Origin: Candidatus Bathyarchaeota archaeon
GTDB taxonomy: Archaea > Thermoproteota > Bathyarchaeia > Bathyarchaeales > SOJC01
Direction: 5' to 3'
Assembly: GCA_020352645.1 (NCBI GenBank)
Contig: CP070683.1
Location: forward strand, 1,029,417-1,072,681
Length of the DNA stretch: 43,265 bases
Positions within the stretch are counted from its first letter, which is position 1; each line of letters opens with the position of its first letter. This document shows, one piece after another, positions 23,612 to 31,288 of this stretch. The notes under the pieces are model-generated. The model was given only the letters and a program-made list of their open reading frames with translations, was not told the origin of the DNA and searched no databases. The translations under genes were made by a program, and so were the position numbers.

Positions 23612-23684
23612 CCCATAGCTAGTGCTTTGACACACCATACTAGCATGCGCAGTGTGAGCCAATTGGGGCTTTCTGTAGCATTGA

Positions 23685-24095
23685 TTAATCTTTTGAGAGG
23701 CTCTTATGCCACTCTACTGCTTTCTGGTGATCCATTATATTTTTTCGCTCGTCCATATTGCTGGGTGAAATCACGAGGAGCCAGCCTTTATTGTATGGGT
23801 CTTCGTTCAAGAGCTCGGGCTTGTTTTGCACTTCGGTGTTCACTTGTGAGATTGTGCCGCTTAGCGGCGCTACAAGATCAGACACAGCTTTTACGGACTC
23901 TACTGTGCCATAGGGTTCGTTTTGTGTTATTTTGTCCCCTTCTGCAGGGAGCTCTGCGTAGACTATCTCACGAAGCTGCTTCTGAGCATAGTCTGTTATC
24001 CCAATTCGGACTTCGGCACCCTCGGTTTTTACCCATTCAAAGTCTTTTGAATATAGCAATCCTTCCGGGACTTCAACGTCGTTTACCTTTACCAT
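23685..24095 (-). CDS. gcvH: GcvH-like lipoyl carrier protein (copy 2)
   Basis: 136 aa, canonical H-protein fold: LLYSKDFEWVKTEG, VRIGITDYAQKQLREIVYAELP and GTVESVKAVSDLVAPLSG, with Lys69 as lipoyl lysine. It ends with GWLLVISPSN. The lipoylation loop is standard, unlike copy 1. No T, P or L protein genes are near. ATG 24095 has GAGGTA eight nt upstream, and ACTTAAAACC at 24135-24145 gives its own promoter. It converges with the end of the Flx/Hdr operon. It could serve glycine cleavage or C1 metabolism elsewhere in the genome, or the Hdr locus beside it. Confidence 0.92.
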   Translation of the reverse strand: MVKVNDVEVPEGLLYSKDFEWVKTEGAEVRIGITDYAQKQLREIVYAELPAEGDKITQNEPYGTVESVKAVSDLVAPLSGTISQVNTEVQNKPELLNEDPYNKGWLLVISPSNMDERKNIMDHQKAVEWHKSLSKD

Positions 24096-24134
24096 GTCGT
24101 TTTACCTCTGTGTTGTACGTACTTCCACGAATTA

Positions 24135-24144
24135 GGTTTTAAGT
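24135..24144 (-). promoter_or_regulatory. TATA box of gcvH copy 2
   Basis: The minus strand reads ACTTAAAACC, centred about 45 nt before ATG 24095, giving a leader of about 15-20 nt that contains the GAGGTA ribosome-binding site. Confidence 0.5.
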
Positions 24145-24240
24145 ATTGTCTTTGTTTCGCTTTAAGCTGCAGGGCCATCGCCGAATAACCGAGGCAGATA
24201 CAAGAAGTGTTTCTCGATGAAAAGATATGCAGTTTACAGT

Positions 24241-24531
24241 TTACAGTATTCCGAGTTTTATGGCAACATCAACCGCTTTATAGTCTGGATGTAGTTTGAC
24301 AAAAGCTTTTTTTTCTCCCCGCGGTGTGATGACAACATTGACTTTGTCAACCCCAACTTCATATAGCTCTTCAACTGCCTTTCTAACGTCAGCTTTTGTC
24401 GCTTTCAAACTCACCATTAGAACCAACTTGTTCTCTGTTTCAAGCATGCGGCTAGCGACTTCCGTCATTAGAGGATACAAGACGACATCGTATGGATCCA
24501 AAGGATCAGTCGCCTCCGCTGAATCGCTCAT
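24241..24531 (-). CDS. rpl23: Large ribosomal subunit protein uL23
   Basis: 96 aa, binds 23S rRNA near the exit tunnel. It has the typical DVVLYPLMTEVASRMLETEN start, LKATKADVRKAVEELYEVGVDKVN, and a VDVAIKLGIL end. The start overlaps the end of L4 by 26 nt in the annotated frame (MSDSAEATDPLDPYD...); a downstream start is possible but no internal Met is available. It is the last ribosomal gene here; L2 does not follow, unlike the usual archaeal S10 cluster. Confidence 0.95.
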   Translation of the reverse strand: MSDSAEATDPLDPYDVVLYPLMTEVASRMLETENKLVLMVSLKATKADVRKAVEELYEVGVDKVNVVITPRGEKKAFVKLHPDYKAVDVAIKLGIL

Positions 24532-25294
24532 TCAGCCTTTCTATTGCAGAGTTGCTCCACACCGTGAGTCTGCCCACATGCGTCCCGGGCGCCAACAGCT
24601 CAATGTTCAGCTTATCCACTAGTTCAACTTGAACTCCTGGCAGGTTCCTTCCAGCTTCAATTATGCCTCCATTCTCTGCAACCACAATCAAAGGACCTAC
24701 AGCCTGTTTGTACCTTCTCCCACGTCCCTTTCCTTTGCCAGCCCGGACCTTTCGACTCTCCCGCACTCGAAAAACGTCACCCCAAACTCCAAGGCTCAAA
24801 AGGACCTCACGTACATCCTTGGTTTGCTTTAGATTCTCGAAGTCGTCAACTACTACGAGCGGAAAATCTGGGATGTCTTCAACGTGATGACCGCGTTTAG
24901 CCACTGTTTCCTTGACACCTGTTGCAGCTACAGCTGAGCTAATTGCTAGGCGCATTTCTTTTTTCGGAATCTTCTTCACAATTTTCTTCTTCGAACGTGG
25001 TGGATGGGCGAGATGACCTCCAACAATTCCTACACCGAAGGCAGCACGATTTCTCTCTTTCATTCTAGGGACTCTTGCGATCCCTAATCCCACTCCTCGA
25101 GACTCTGCGGTAGTTCGCTTTCCTGCCATCGGATCTCTGCCTTGTCGTTGGAAATGACGGGATTGCATAGCTACAACTGCCCTCTTGACCACGTGAGGGC
25201 GTAGTGGGGTCTTGAATACTAAGGGCAACTTCACTTTGCCGACTGGCTTGCCTCTGAGGTCAAAAATCTTCGAAGATACCTTGCCCATGATCAT
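24506..25294 (-). CDS. rpl4: Large ribosomal subunit protein uL4
   Basis: 262 aa, archaeal/eukaryotic L4. It has KIFDLRGKPVGKVKLPLVFKT-type opening motifs and the long internal loop around the RGVGLGIARVPRMKE and GGHLAHPPRSKK segments that reaches the exit tunnel. It also has GKGKGRGRRYKQAVGPLIVV and ends LNERFSGGD. It starts 5 nt after L3 and overlaps L23, so it is co-transcribed with both. Confidence 0.96.
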   Translation of the reverse strand: MIMGKVSSKIFDLRGKPVGKVKLPLVFKTPLRPHVVKRAVVAMQSRHFQRQGRDPMAGKRTTAESRGVGLGIARVPRMKERNRAAFGVGIVGGHLAHPPRSKKKIVKKIPKKEMRLAISSAVAATGVKETVAKRGHHVEDIPDFPLVVVDDFENLKQTKDVREVLLSLGVWGDVFRVRESRKVRAGKGKGRGRRYKQAVGPLIVVAENGGIIEAGRNLPGVQVELVDKLNIELLAPGTHVGRLTVWSNSAIERLNERFSGGD

Positions 25295-25299
25295 AACAC

Positions 25300-26307
25300 C
25301 TAGCCTTGCTGTGAAGCCAAAGAAACAGTAGTAAGTTTTGGAGCTTCAGCCGGGACCGTCTTGGGGGGGCGGGCCGGAACCCGAAGCCTAATCAATCGTT
25401 TGCGTGGACCTGGTACACTTCCCTTCAACAAAACATAGGGTGCATTCACAACTCCATATCTGATGAAGCCGCCCTCAGGAGTAATCTCCTTCCCATCGAC
25501 TCCGATTTTCAATATTCTCTTATTATACTCTGTTCTGTGATGATAGCCCATTTGTCCTGCACGAGGAACTGTATATAAGACACGTGGAGGCTTCCATGGA
25601 CCAATACATGCAACACCTCGTTTCGTCTTTCTTGATTTATGATGTAGAATTCTTACGCCCCATCGCTTCACTGGACCTTGAAAACCTTTACCCTTAGAAA
25701 CTGCAACCGTGTCCACAAACTGTCCTTCTTTGAAAACCTCGCTCAAACCAACAGTCTTACCCAGTAAACCTTTCGCGAACTCAAGTGACTCCTTTGTTGG
25801 TGCTCCATCAACCTTGATCTCTACTAACTCAGGTTTCTTCTTAGGGATCGCTGCCAGCTTTGGCTGAGTAACAGTCAACAGACGAACTTCAGCAACCTTC
25901 TCAAGTTTTTCCTCTATTTTCTTCAAAGCTGTATCAGGATCAAAATTCTCTGGTAACGTGAAAAGCCGAGCCAAATCCTTCGGGGGATCTTTCATCCATG
26001 CTTCCGACAACGCCTTCAGTCCATAATCTGTGATGATGTAAACACGGATTCCACACACCAGAATCGGTGGAGCTTCAATAACTGTGACAGCTTGGCACAC
26101 CTCTTTCCCAAAATTCGGGGAACGTGGATGATCTTCCACATAGAAAAGATGAGTCATTCCTGCTTTATAACCTGCAAATCCTAGCAGCGCAGGTCCTTCA
26201 GACACAGTGGGCCAATGACGTATTCTGCCTGTCTCTCGAGCAGCCCGTCCTCTAGGTAAATAAGCTAGAGAACCACGTTTTGGAGCACTCTTCTTTCTAT
26301 GCCCCAT
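25300..26307 (-). CDS. rpl3: Large ribosomal subunit protein uL3
   Basis: 335 aa, archaeal/eukaryotic L3. It begins MGHRKKSAPKRGSLAYLPRG and contains FAGYKAGMTH. The VSKGKGFQGPVKRWGV loop near the peptidyl-transferase centre is followed by GPWKPPRVLYTVPRAGQMGY, and PGPRKRLIRLR comes at the end. It is the first gene of the L3-L4-L23 group. A CCTTTATAAC box (26346-26355) about 40 nt upstream suggests its own promoter within the region downstream of the presenilin-like gene. Confidence 0.97.
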   Translation of the reverse strand: MGHRKKSAPKRGSLAYLPRGRAARETGRIRHWPTVSEGPALLGFAGYKAGMTHLFYVEDHPRSPNFGKEVCQAVTVIEAPPILVCGIRVYIITDYGLKALSEAWMKDPPKDLARLFTLPENFDPDTALKKIEEKLEKVAEVRLLTVTQPKLAAIPKKKPELVEIKVDGAPTKESLEFAKGLLGKTVGLSEVFKEGQFVDTVAVSKGKGFQGPVKRWGVRILHHKSRKTKRGVACIGPWKPPRVLYTVPRAGQMGYHHRTEYNKRILKIGVDGKEITPEGGFIRYGVVNAPYVLLKGSVPGPRKRLIRLRVPARPPKTVPAEAPKLTTVSLASQQG

Positions 26308-26345
26308 GCCCGTTTCACTCGTCTCAGTGTGAATGCAAGCATGAA

Positions 26346-26355
26346 GTTATAAAGG
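26346..26355 (-). promoter_or_regulatory. TATA box of the L3-L4-L23 group
   Basis: The minus strand reads CCTTTATAAC, predicting transcription from about 26320-26325, just before the L3 ATG at 26307. Confidence 0.5.
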
Positions 26356-26358
26356 TTA

Positions 26359-27171
26359 CTAAGTGCCTCTCTGCCTAAGCAGATGAATTAATCCTAAGCC
26401 AAGAAGCCATCCACACACTACCACAATAGTTGCAGGAAAATAGTCATAGTAGCCTATATTCACGACAATGATCTCGAATATGAAGAAAGCAAAGGCTATC
26501 GAAAATGCGGATATGACTCCTGATTCCTTCAAATCTTTGAATTTTTCAGCAGTTTGAATTGCCAGTAATCCGGACAAGAAAAGATCCCCTAGTCCCAAAC
26601 GAATTGAGGTTTCCCACCAATTAAGTGGAAAGGTGGGAACTTCAATCAAAATTGGTAGATTCAATTCCACCAGTCTATCAGCAGACTGGCCCATGAACCC
26701 AGTTGCAAAGACTTGAATCACGTCCATGATGGTGAGCAACGCGGTGAAAGCTAGAACCGTTTTCCAGGAAAAGAGCCCTCCCAAATAGACAGAGATAAGC
26801 ACGACAAAGATTATTGCAAAGATGTTTATGAGAAGAGTGTTCCAAAGCGGGGATATGTATAAGACCGTAAATACTATGGATGGAAGAATGGCGAAATACC
26901 ATTTTTCCAATGCAATATAAGTAAAAAGAAAAAGAACGAAGCAGTACGCCGCTAGGAACAGGATTTGAACAGTTTGGAAAATCTGCTGTGGAATGCTGAC
27001 GATAATTGTAACCATGACTCCCATAGCAATGACAAGAAACACCGCTTCTCGAATCCGAAACTCTCTTTCTTCAAAAAGCGACTTAATTCTGGATTGAGAT
27101 TTTGGAAAAAGCCAGACAGTCGCGACTGTCACAGCGCATATAACGATTGGCAGCATGATGTCGAACTGCAT
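26359..27171 (-). CDS. Presenilin-type intramembrane aspartyl protease (PSH family)
   Basis: A 270-aa protein with about nine hydrophobic helices. The catalytic pair is visible: Asp150 in the helix ending LLTIMD, and the GxGD motif LGLGD (Asp196). The C-terminal PAL-like motif reads FPAT (Pro246) instead of PAL. The length and order fit archaeal presenilin/signal-peptide-peptidase homologues (COG3389), which cut within transmembrane segments. The start is ATG 27171, 26 nt after the SPOUT-protein stop, so the two share a transcript that may continue into L3. Substrates are unknown. The PAT variant and the Met in place of Tyr before Asp150 are departures from the consensus. Confidence 0.83.
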   Translation of the reverse strand: MQFDIMLPIVICAVTVATVWLFPKSQSRIKSLFEEREFRIREAVFLVIAMGVMVTIIVSIPQQIFQTVQILFLAAYCFVLFLFTYIALEKWYFAILPSIVFTVLYISPLWNTLLINIFAIIFVVLISVYLGGLFSWKTVLAFTALLTIMDVIQVFATGFMGQSADRLVELNLPILIEVPTFPLNWWETSIRLGLGDLFLSGLLAIQTAEKFKDLKESGVISAFSIAFAFFIFEIIVVNIGYYDYFPATIVVVCGWLLGLGLIHLLRQRGT

Positions 27172-27197
27172 AGCCAGTATATTAAGTGACCCGAATT

Positions 27198-28058
27198 TTA
27201 ACCTTTAGCAAATGTCGAGTTGAGGATTCCTAGAGTGATCAACACTGCCTCCTCAGTTCGAACGGTGTGAGCTTTCTGCCCCGGCACTGTGTTCACTATG
27301 AAATCAGCAACATTCTCAAGATTCAGATCTTCCTGGTTGACGATTTCATGTAGACCTTTAGCGGGAGCACCGAAGGCAACCAGAACATTCTTCGCTGTCC
27401 CAAAGCGCCTTTCCATCTCCTCTGACATAGCCAAAAAGGCCTTTCCATATTTTGAAGTTGCCACGACAAGATCAAATCTGCGTTTTTTCAGAAACTGTCC
27501 AAAAGATAGTTTCGGAGAAGACACTTTGTATCCCCAGTATTCACTTATCTCGTTGCGGTCAGCCACCGTCGCTTTCAATTTGTCGTCTGACTTCTTCACT
27601 TTGACTGTGATGCGCCTGTTAAATGGTAACCTCTTGTCCGTTATCAGGACCGGTCTTTCAATACCGATGTCTACGAGAGTTCCTTTTCGTGTGCTTCGAA
27701 GAGTCACACCCTCCCGATACTCTAGGTTCCTCAATTCCTTCGCTTGATTTGATAGTGGATGATGAGGAGTGCGGAGAGGCGGCAAAACGCCAACGTACTT
27801 GAGCTCAGGCATTATTCTGAATAACTGCTTGCGCAAGTACTGCGGAGTCTCCAAGTAAGAAAGAACACTCATAATCAGCTGAACTTCTACGTGTTGATCT
27901 AACTCAGGATTGTCTGCAAGAATGATCACTTCCTTTATGCCAAATATTGCTAAAGACCTGCCCACCATTCCAATTTTAGAGGTCTTCTCTCTCAAGTGAG
28001 GAACGTCAGAAACCAATGACGCTGGAATGGCAACTGACATATCAGGTATAAAAGCCAT
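27198..28058 (-). CDS. SPOUT-family RNA methyltransferase-like protein (DUF171/COG2106)
   Basis: About 286 aa, an alpha/beta-knot fold protein with an OB-like insertion. It has DVPHLREKTSKIGMVGRSLAIFGIKEVIIL at the start, and a middle TPHHPLSN ... REGVTLRSTRKGTLVDIG beta-rich insert. It ends with the knot VLVAFGAPAKGLHEIV ... FIVNTVPGQKAHTVRTEEAV. Family members are predicted S-adenosylmethionine-dependent rRNA methylases and are often encoded next to archaeal rpl3, as here. I choose ATG 28058 (GTGGAGAA just upstream; TATA-like AAAAATATA near 28114-28123). TTG 28082 would add 8 residues. Confidence 0.87.
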   Translation of the reverse strand: MAFIPDMSVAIPASLVSDVPHLREKTSKIGMVGRSLAIFGIKEVIILADNPELDQHVEVQLIMSVLSYLETPQYLRKQLFRIMPELKYVGVLPPLRTPHHPLSNQAKELRNLEYREGVTLRSTRKGTLVDIGIERPVLITDKRLPFNRRITVKVKKSDDKLKATVADRNEISEYWGYKVSSPKLSFGQFLKKRRFDLVVATSKYGKAFLAMSEEMERRFGTAKNVLVAFGAPAKGLHEIVNQEDLNLENVADFIVNTVPGQKAHTVRTEEAVLITLGILNSTFAKG

Positions 28059-28209
28059 TTCTCCACTACCCAAATCTAACAAAATACCAACAATGTCTAC
28101 GCTTAAAACTATCTATATTTTTAGGTGAGCAGAAAGGTCTACTTCGAACCAACCCCCCACAATATGCGAGCTTATATTACTACCAGCAGAATATCACTGA
28201 TGATGGAAA

Positions 28210-29319
28210 ATGCCTGAGCTCACACTTCTGGATCAACCGGAGAAAATCGAAGCAATCGATAAGGGTGGCATACTAAAAATGTGCGAGAGAATGCCCCATT
28301 TCGGAAGAGAAGCATTTGAACAAGCTAAGAGAATGGCAATTTCACTTGAAAAGCCCCATAACATCATCATCGCTGGAATGGGAGGCTCAGCCATCGGCGG
28401 CGAACTACTCAGGAGCTGGCTGCGTGACACGTCGAAGACTTCAATCTCGGTATCTAGGAGTTATACGCTGCCAGCATATGCTGATGATCGCAGCCTAGTC
28501 GTGGCCATAAGCTACTCCGGGGAGACTGAAGAAACTCTTAACTCTTTCCTTGAGGCAGTTGAACGTCGCTGCATGGTGGTTACGATAACCTCCGGGGGTC
28601 ACCTGAAGAAATTCTCAGAATCTCTAGGTGTTCCCTGTGTGACGGTACCTGAGGGACTGGTTCCCAGGGCCGCAATAGCTCACATGTTCTTTCCACTTGT
28701 TTTCCTGATGGACAGGGCAGGTGTAGTGAAGGAAACTGAGGAGGAAGTTGAGGAGTCACTAAGGGTTTTAAGGAAGGTCAGCGACGAAAATTCACCCAAG
28801 ACGCCGTTGAAGAACAACAAGGCGAAGAAACTGGCTTTGGCTTTGGAAGGAAAAATCCCAATCATATATGGTTTTGGCCAATACCGGGCTGTCGCTCAAC
28901 GGCTCAAATGCCAGTTCAATGAAAACAGCAAGATTCCAAGTTATTTCGAAGCCTTTCCGGAGCTTGACCATAACGAAATCGTTGGGTGGGAAGCCGCCAA
29001 GGACATCACAAAGCACTTCTCATTGCTTATCCTGCGAGATCCAAAAGAACCTACAGAGATCAAGCATCGAATCGAAATAACGAAGGAAATTGCATCCGCG
29101 AAAGTAGCAAGGATATTAGAAATCAGAGCACAGGGCCACAGGAAGCTGGCAAGGCTGCTTTCCACCATGCACTTAGGTGACTTTGCAAGCGTCTATCTAG
29201 CATTGCTGAGAGGAGTTGATCCTTCACAAACTATTTCAATAGACAATCTGAAACGGGAGATGAAAAAGAGGCTAAATATGCTCGCAATTCTTAGGAAAAA
29301 AGCTGAGACAATGCGATGA
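28210..29319 (+). CDS. Bifunctional phosphoglucose/phosphomannose isomerase
   Basis: 369 aa, archaeal PGI/PMI with two SIS domains. It interconverts glucose-6-P or mannose-6-P with fructose-6-P. The first SIS domain has IAGMGGSAIGGELL (about 54-67) and AISYSGETEETL (99-110). The second has IPIIYGFGQY. The family signature FPELDHNEIVGWE comes with the probable catalytic Glu, and a C-terminal ARLLSTMHLGDFASVYLALLRGVDP. This links to the pgk/gap genes as part of central sugar-phosphate metabolism. The ATG at 28210 lacks a strong ribosome-binding site; the leader is short and AT-rich. Confidence 0.93.
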   Translation: MPELTLLDQPEKIEAIDKGGILKMCERMPHFGREAFEQAKRMAISLEKPHNIIIAGMGGSAIGGELLRSWLRDTSKTSISVSRSYTLPAYADDRSLVVAISYSGETEETLNSFLEAVERRCMVVTITSGGHLKKFSESLGVPCVTVPEGLVPRAAIAHMFFPLVFLMDRAGVVKETEEEVEESLRVLRKVSDENSPKTPLKNNKAKKLALALEGKIPIIYGFGQYRAVAQRLKCQFNENSKIPSYFEAFPELDHNEIVGWEAAKDITKHFSLLILRDPKEPTEIKHRIEITKEIASAKVARILEIRAQGHRKLARLLSTMHLGDFASVYLALLRGVDPSQTISIDNLKREMKKRLNMLAILRKKAETMR

Positions 29320-29386
29320 CTAAATTCCAATTCATTTGGCTTCGCAAGAAAACATGATAAGCTTATGCTGCTCTTGACGTACGGCC

Positions 29387-29394
29387 GTTTAAAG
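29387..29394 (+). promoter_or_regulatory. TATA box of glycyl-tRNA synthetase gene
   Basis: GTTTAAAG, with transcription predicted near 29418; AAGAGGAGA (29427-29435) is the ribosome-binding site for TTG 29446. Confidence 0.5.
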
Positions 29395-29445
29395 GAAACA
29401 CATTAAAGCAGTGTGCATTAAGGGCTAAGAGGAGATTGCTGAGGC

Positions 29446-31194
29446 TTGCCGAAGAAAGCGGACAAATATGAAGCCGTCAGTGAATTGGCTCGGCGTCGAG
29501 GTTTCTTTTGGCCTTCCTATGAAATATATGGTGGACTGAGTGGTTTCATATCATATGGTCACTTGGGAACTGTGTTGAAGCGAAAGGTTGAGGCGAAATT
29601 TAGAGACGTTTTCGTCACCCCACTCAACATTCAGGAAATCGAATCATCAATCGTTATGCCTGCAAAGGTTCTAGAAGCCTCTGGGCATGTCGAAGCGTTC
29701 AAAGAGCCCATGGTGAGCTGTCGCAATTGTGAGAGAAAATTCAGGGCTGATCATCTTCTTCAGGAAAAAGCTGGAATGACTGACACTGAAACTGAGAAAC
29801 TCAGTCTTGAAGAAATAGTAGAGAAAATCACAGAATACGAGATCACCTGCCCTGAATGCCAAGGCGAACTGGGCACACCGAAGTATTTCATGACAATGTT
29901 CTCCACAACCATTGGACCATACTCTGATGCTGTCGGCTATGGACGACCTGAAGCGGCTCAGAGCATTTTTGTGGACTTTAGACGAATCTATGAGACGGCT
30001 AGAGAAAGATTACCCTTAGGTGTAGTCCAGATAGGACATGCTCTGAGAAACGAAATATCTCCTAGGCAAGGGCCCGTGAGACTTAGGGAATTCACAATTG
30101 CTGACATCGAGTTCTTTTTCGACCCAAATGAACCCCAATGCCCTCAACTCAAGCAGTTTGAGAACGAGAAACTACATCTGATGCCCACAATATTGAAACA
30201 GAGAGACAGTGAGCGAACCTTAGAAATCACAGTGCGCGAAGCCCTGCAGAAAGGCTACATAAGAACAGAATGGCAAGCCTATTTCATGATCTTGGCAAAA
30301 CACTTCCTGGAGGCTCTTGGAGTTCCTGAAGACAAGCAACGATTCATTGAGAAGCTTGAGTGGGAAAGGGCTCATTACTCGGCTCAAGGTTATGATCAAG
30401 AGGTCTTTCTGGACAGATGGGGCTGGACTGAAGTTTCAGGTCACAACTATAGAACAGATTATGATCTGAAGCGTCATATGGAACACAGCGGAGTTGATAT
30501 GCAAGTATTCAGAGAATATGAAAAGCCAGTCAAAACAAAGAGGCTTGTTGTAGAACCGATACTTGCCAAAATCGGCCCTGTATTTAAGAAGAATGCATCA
30601 AAAGTGGCATCTCTGCTCTCTCAAGCCGACCCTAAACAGATTGAAGAGTCTATACTGAAAAACGGAGAGTACATTATTCAAGGAATGAAGATCTTGCCTG
30701 AATACGTCAAGATATCTCACAAAGACATTGACGAGACAGGAAGACGTTTCATTCCTCACGTCGTTGAGCCAAGCTTCGGCGTTGACAGACTCGTTTATGT
30801 GACCCTAGAATACTCCTACGAAAGACATGGAGATAGAACACTTCTAAAGCTTCCTAGAGAACTGGCTCCTATACAAATCAGCATCTTTCCTCTCGTCAGA
30901 AAAGATGGATTGGCGAAAAAAGCAAAACTGGTTTCGGAAATCCTTGCAAAAGAGGATTTTGCAGTAGAATATGATGAGGCTGGTTCGATTGGTAGACGTT
31001 ACGCCAGAGCTGATGAGGCTGGCACGCCTTTATGTATAACAGTTGACTATCAATCGCTGAAGGATGATTCCGTAACAATTCGAGATCGCGACTCATGGAA
31101 ACAATCACGTACAGGAATCAAGACCCTCGTCAAGAGCTTGCGCGACTATTATAAATTCAAGAAGGATCTCGAGGACATGGGAGAACTTCTTTAA
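29446..31194 (+). CDS. glyS: Glycyl-tRNA synthetase, archaeal/eukaryotic dimer type
   Basis: Charges tRNA-Gly; class II, 582 aa. It begins with RRGFFWPSYEIYGGLSGFISYGHLG, the usual N-terminus. A zinc-ribbon insertion has CRNC (near residue 87) and CPEC (near 140). Motif 2 lies around QIGHALRNEISPRQGPVRLREFT. Motif 3 is PHVVEPSFGVDRLVYVTLEYSYE. The C-terminal anticodon domain (from about 470) includes DEAGSIGRRYARADEAGTPLCITVD. It starts at TTG 29446 with a good ribosome-binding site. No in-frame interruption is seen. Confidence 0.97.
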   Translation: MPKKADKYEAVSELARRRGFFWPSYEIYGGLSGFISYGHLGTVLKRKVEAKFRDVFVTPLNIQEIESSIVMPAKVLEASGHVEAFKEPMVSCRNCERKFRADHLLQEKAGMTDTETEKLSLEEIVEKITEYEITCPECQGELGTPKYFMTMFSTTIGPYSDAVGYGRPEAAQSIFVDFRRIYETARERLPLGVVQIGHALRNEISPRQGPVRLREFTIADIEFFFDPNEPQCPQLKQFENEKLHLMPTILKQRDSERTLEITVREALQKGYIRTEWQAYFMILAKHFLEALGVPEDKQRFIEKLEWERAHYSAQGYDQEVFLDRWGWTEVSGHNYRTDYDLKRHMEHSGVDMQVFREYEKPVKTKRLVVEPILAKIGPVFKKNASKVASLLSQADPKQIEESILKNGEYIIQGMKILPEYVKISHKDIDETGRRFIPHVVEPSFGVDRLVYVTLEYSYERHGDRTLLKLPRELAPIQISIFPLVRKDGLAKKAKLVSEILAKEDFAVEYDEAGSIGRRYARADEAGTPLCITVDYQSLKDDSVTIRDRDSWKQSRTGIKTLVKSLRDYYKFKKDLEDMGELL

Positions 31195-31288
31195 AGGAAG
31201 CCGTTGAAAGCACTGGAGCGCGTTAGCTTTTTTAGTCAATCCGCATAATCTAGTGTAGTGCCTCAAAGGCATTTTCTGGGGCGAGAAA

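Noticed and set aside
23627-24142. 171-aa plus-strand ORF over gcvH copy 2
   Set aside because: GcvH on the opposite strand has a full fold and lipoylation motif; this ORF is a shadow.
24229-24247. Short direct repeat of CAGTTTA at the end of L23
   Set aside because: Only about two and a half 7-bp units; too short to be informative.
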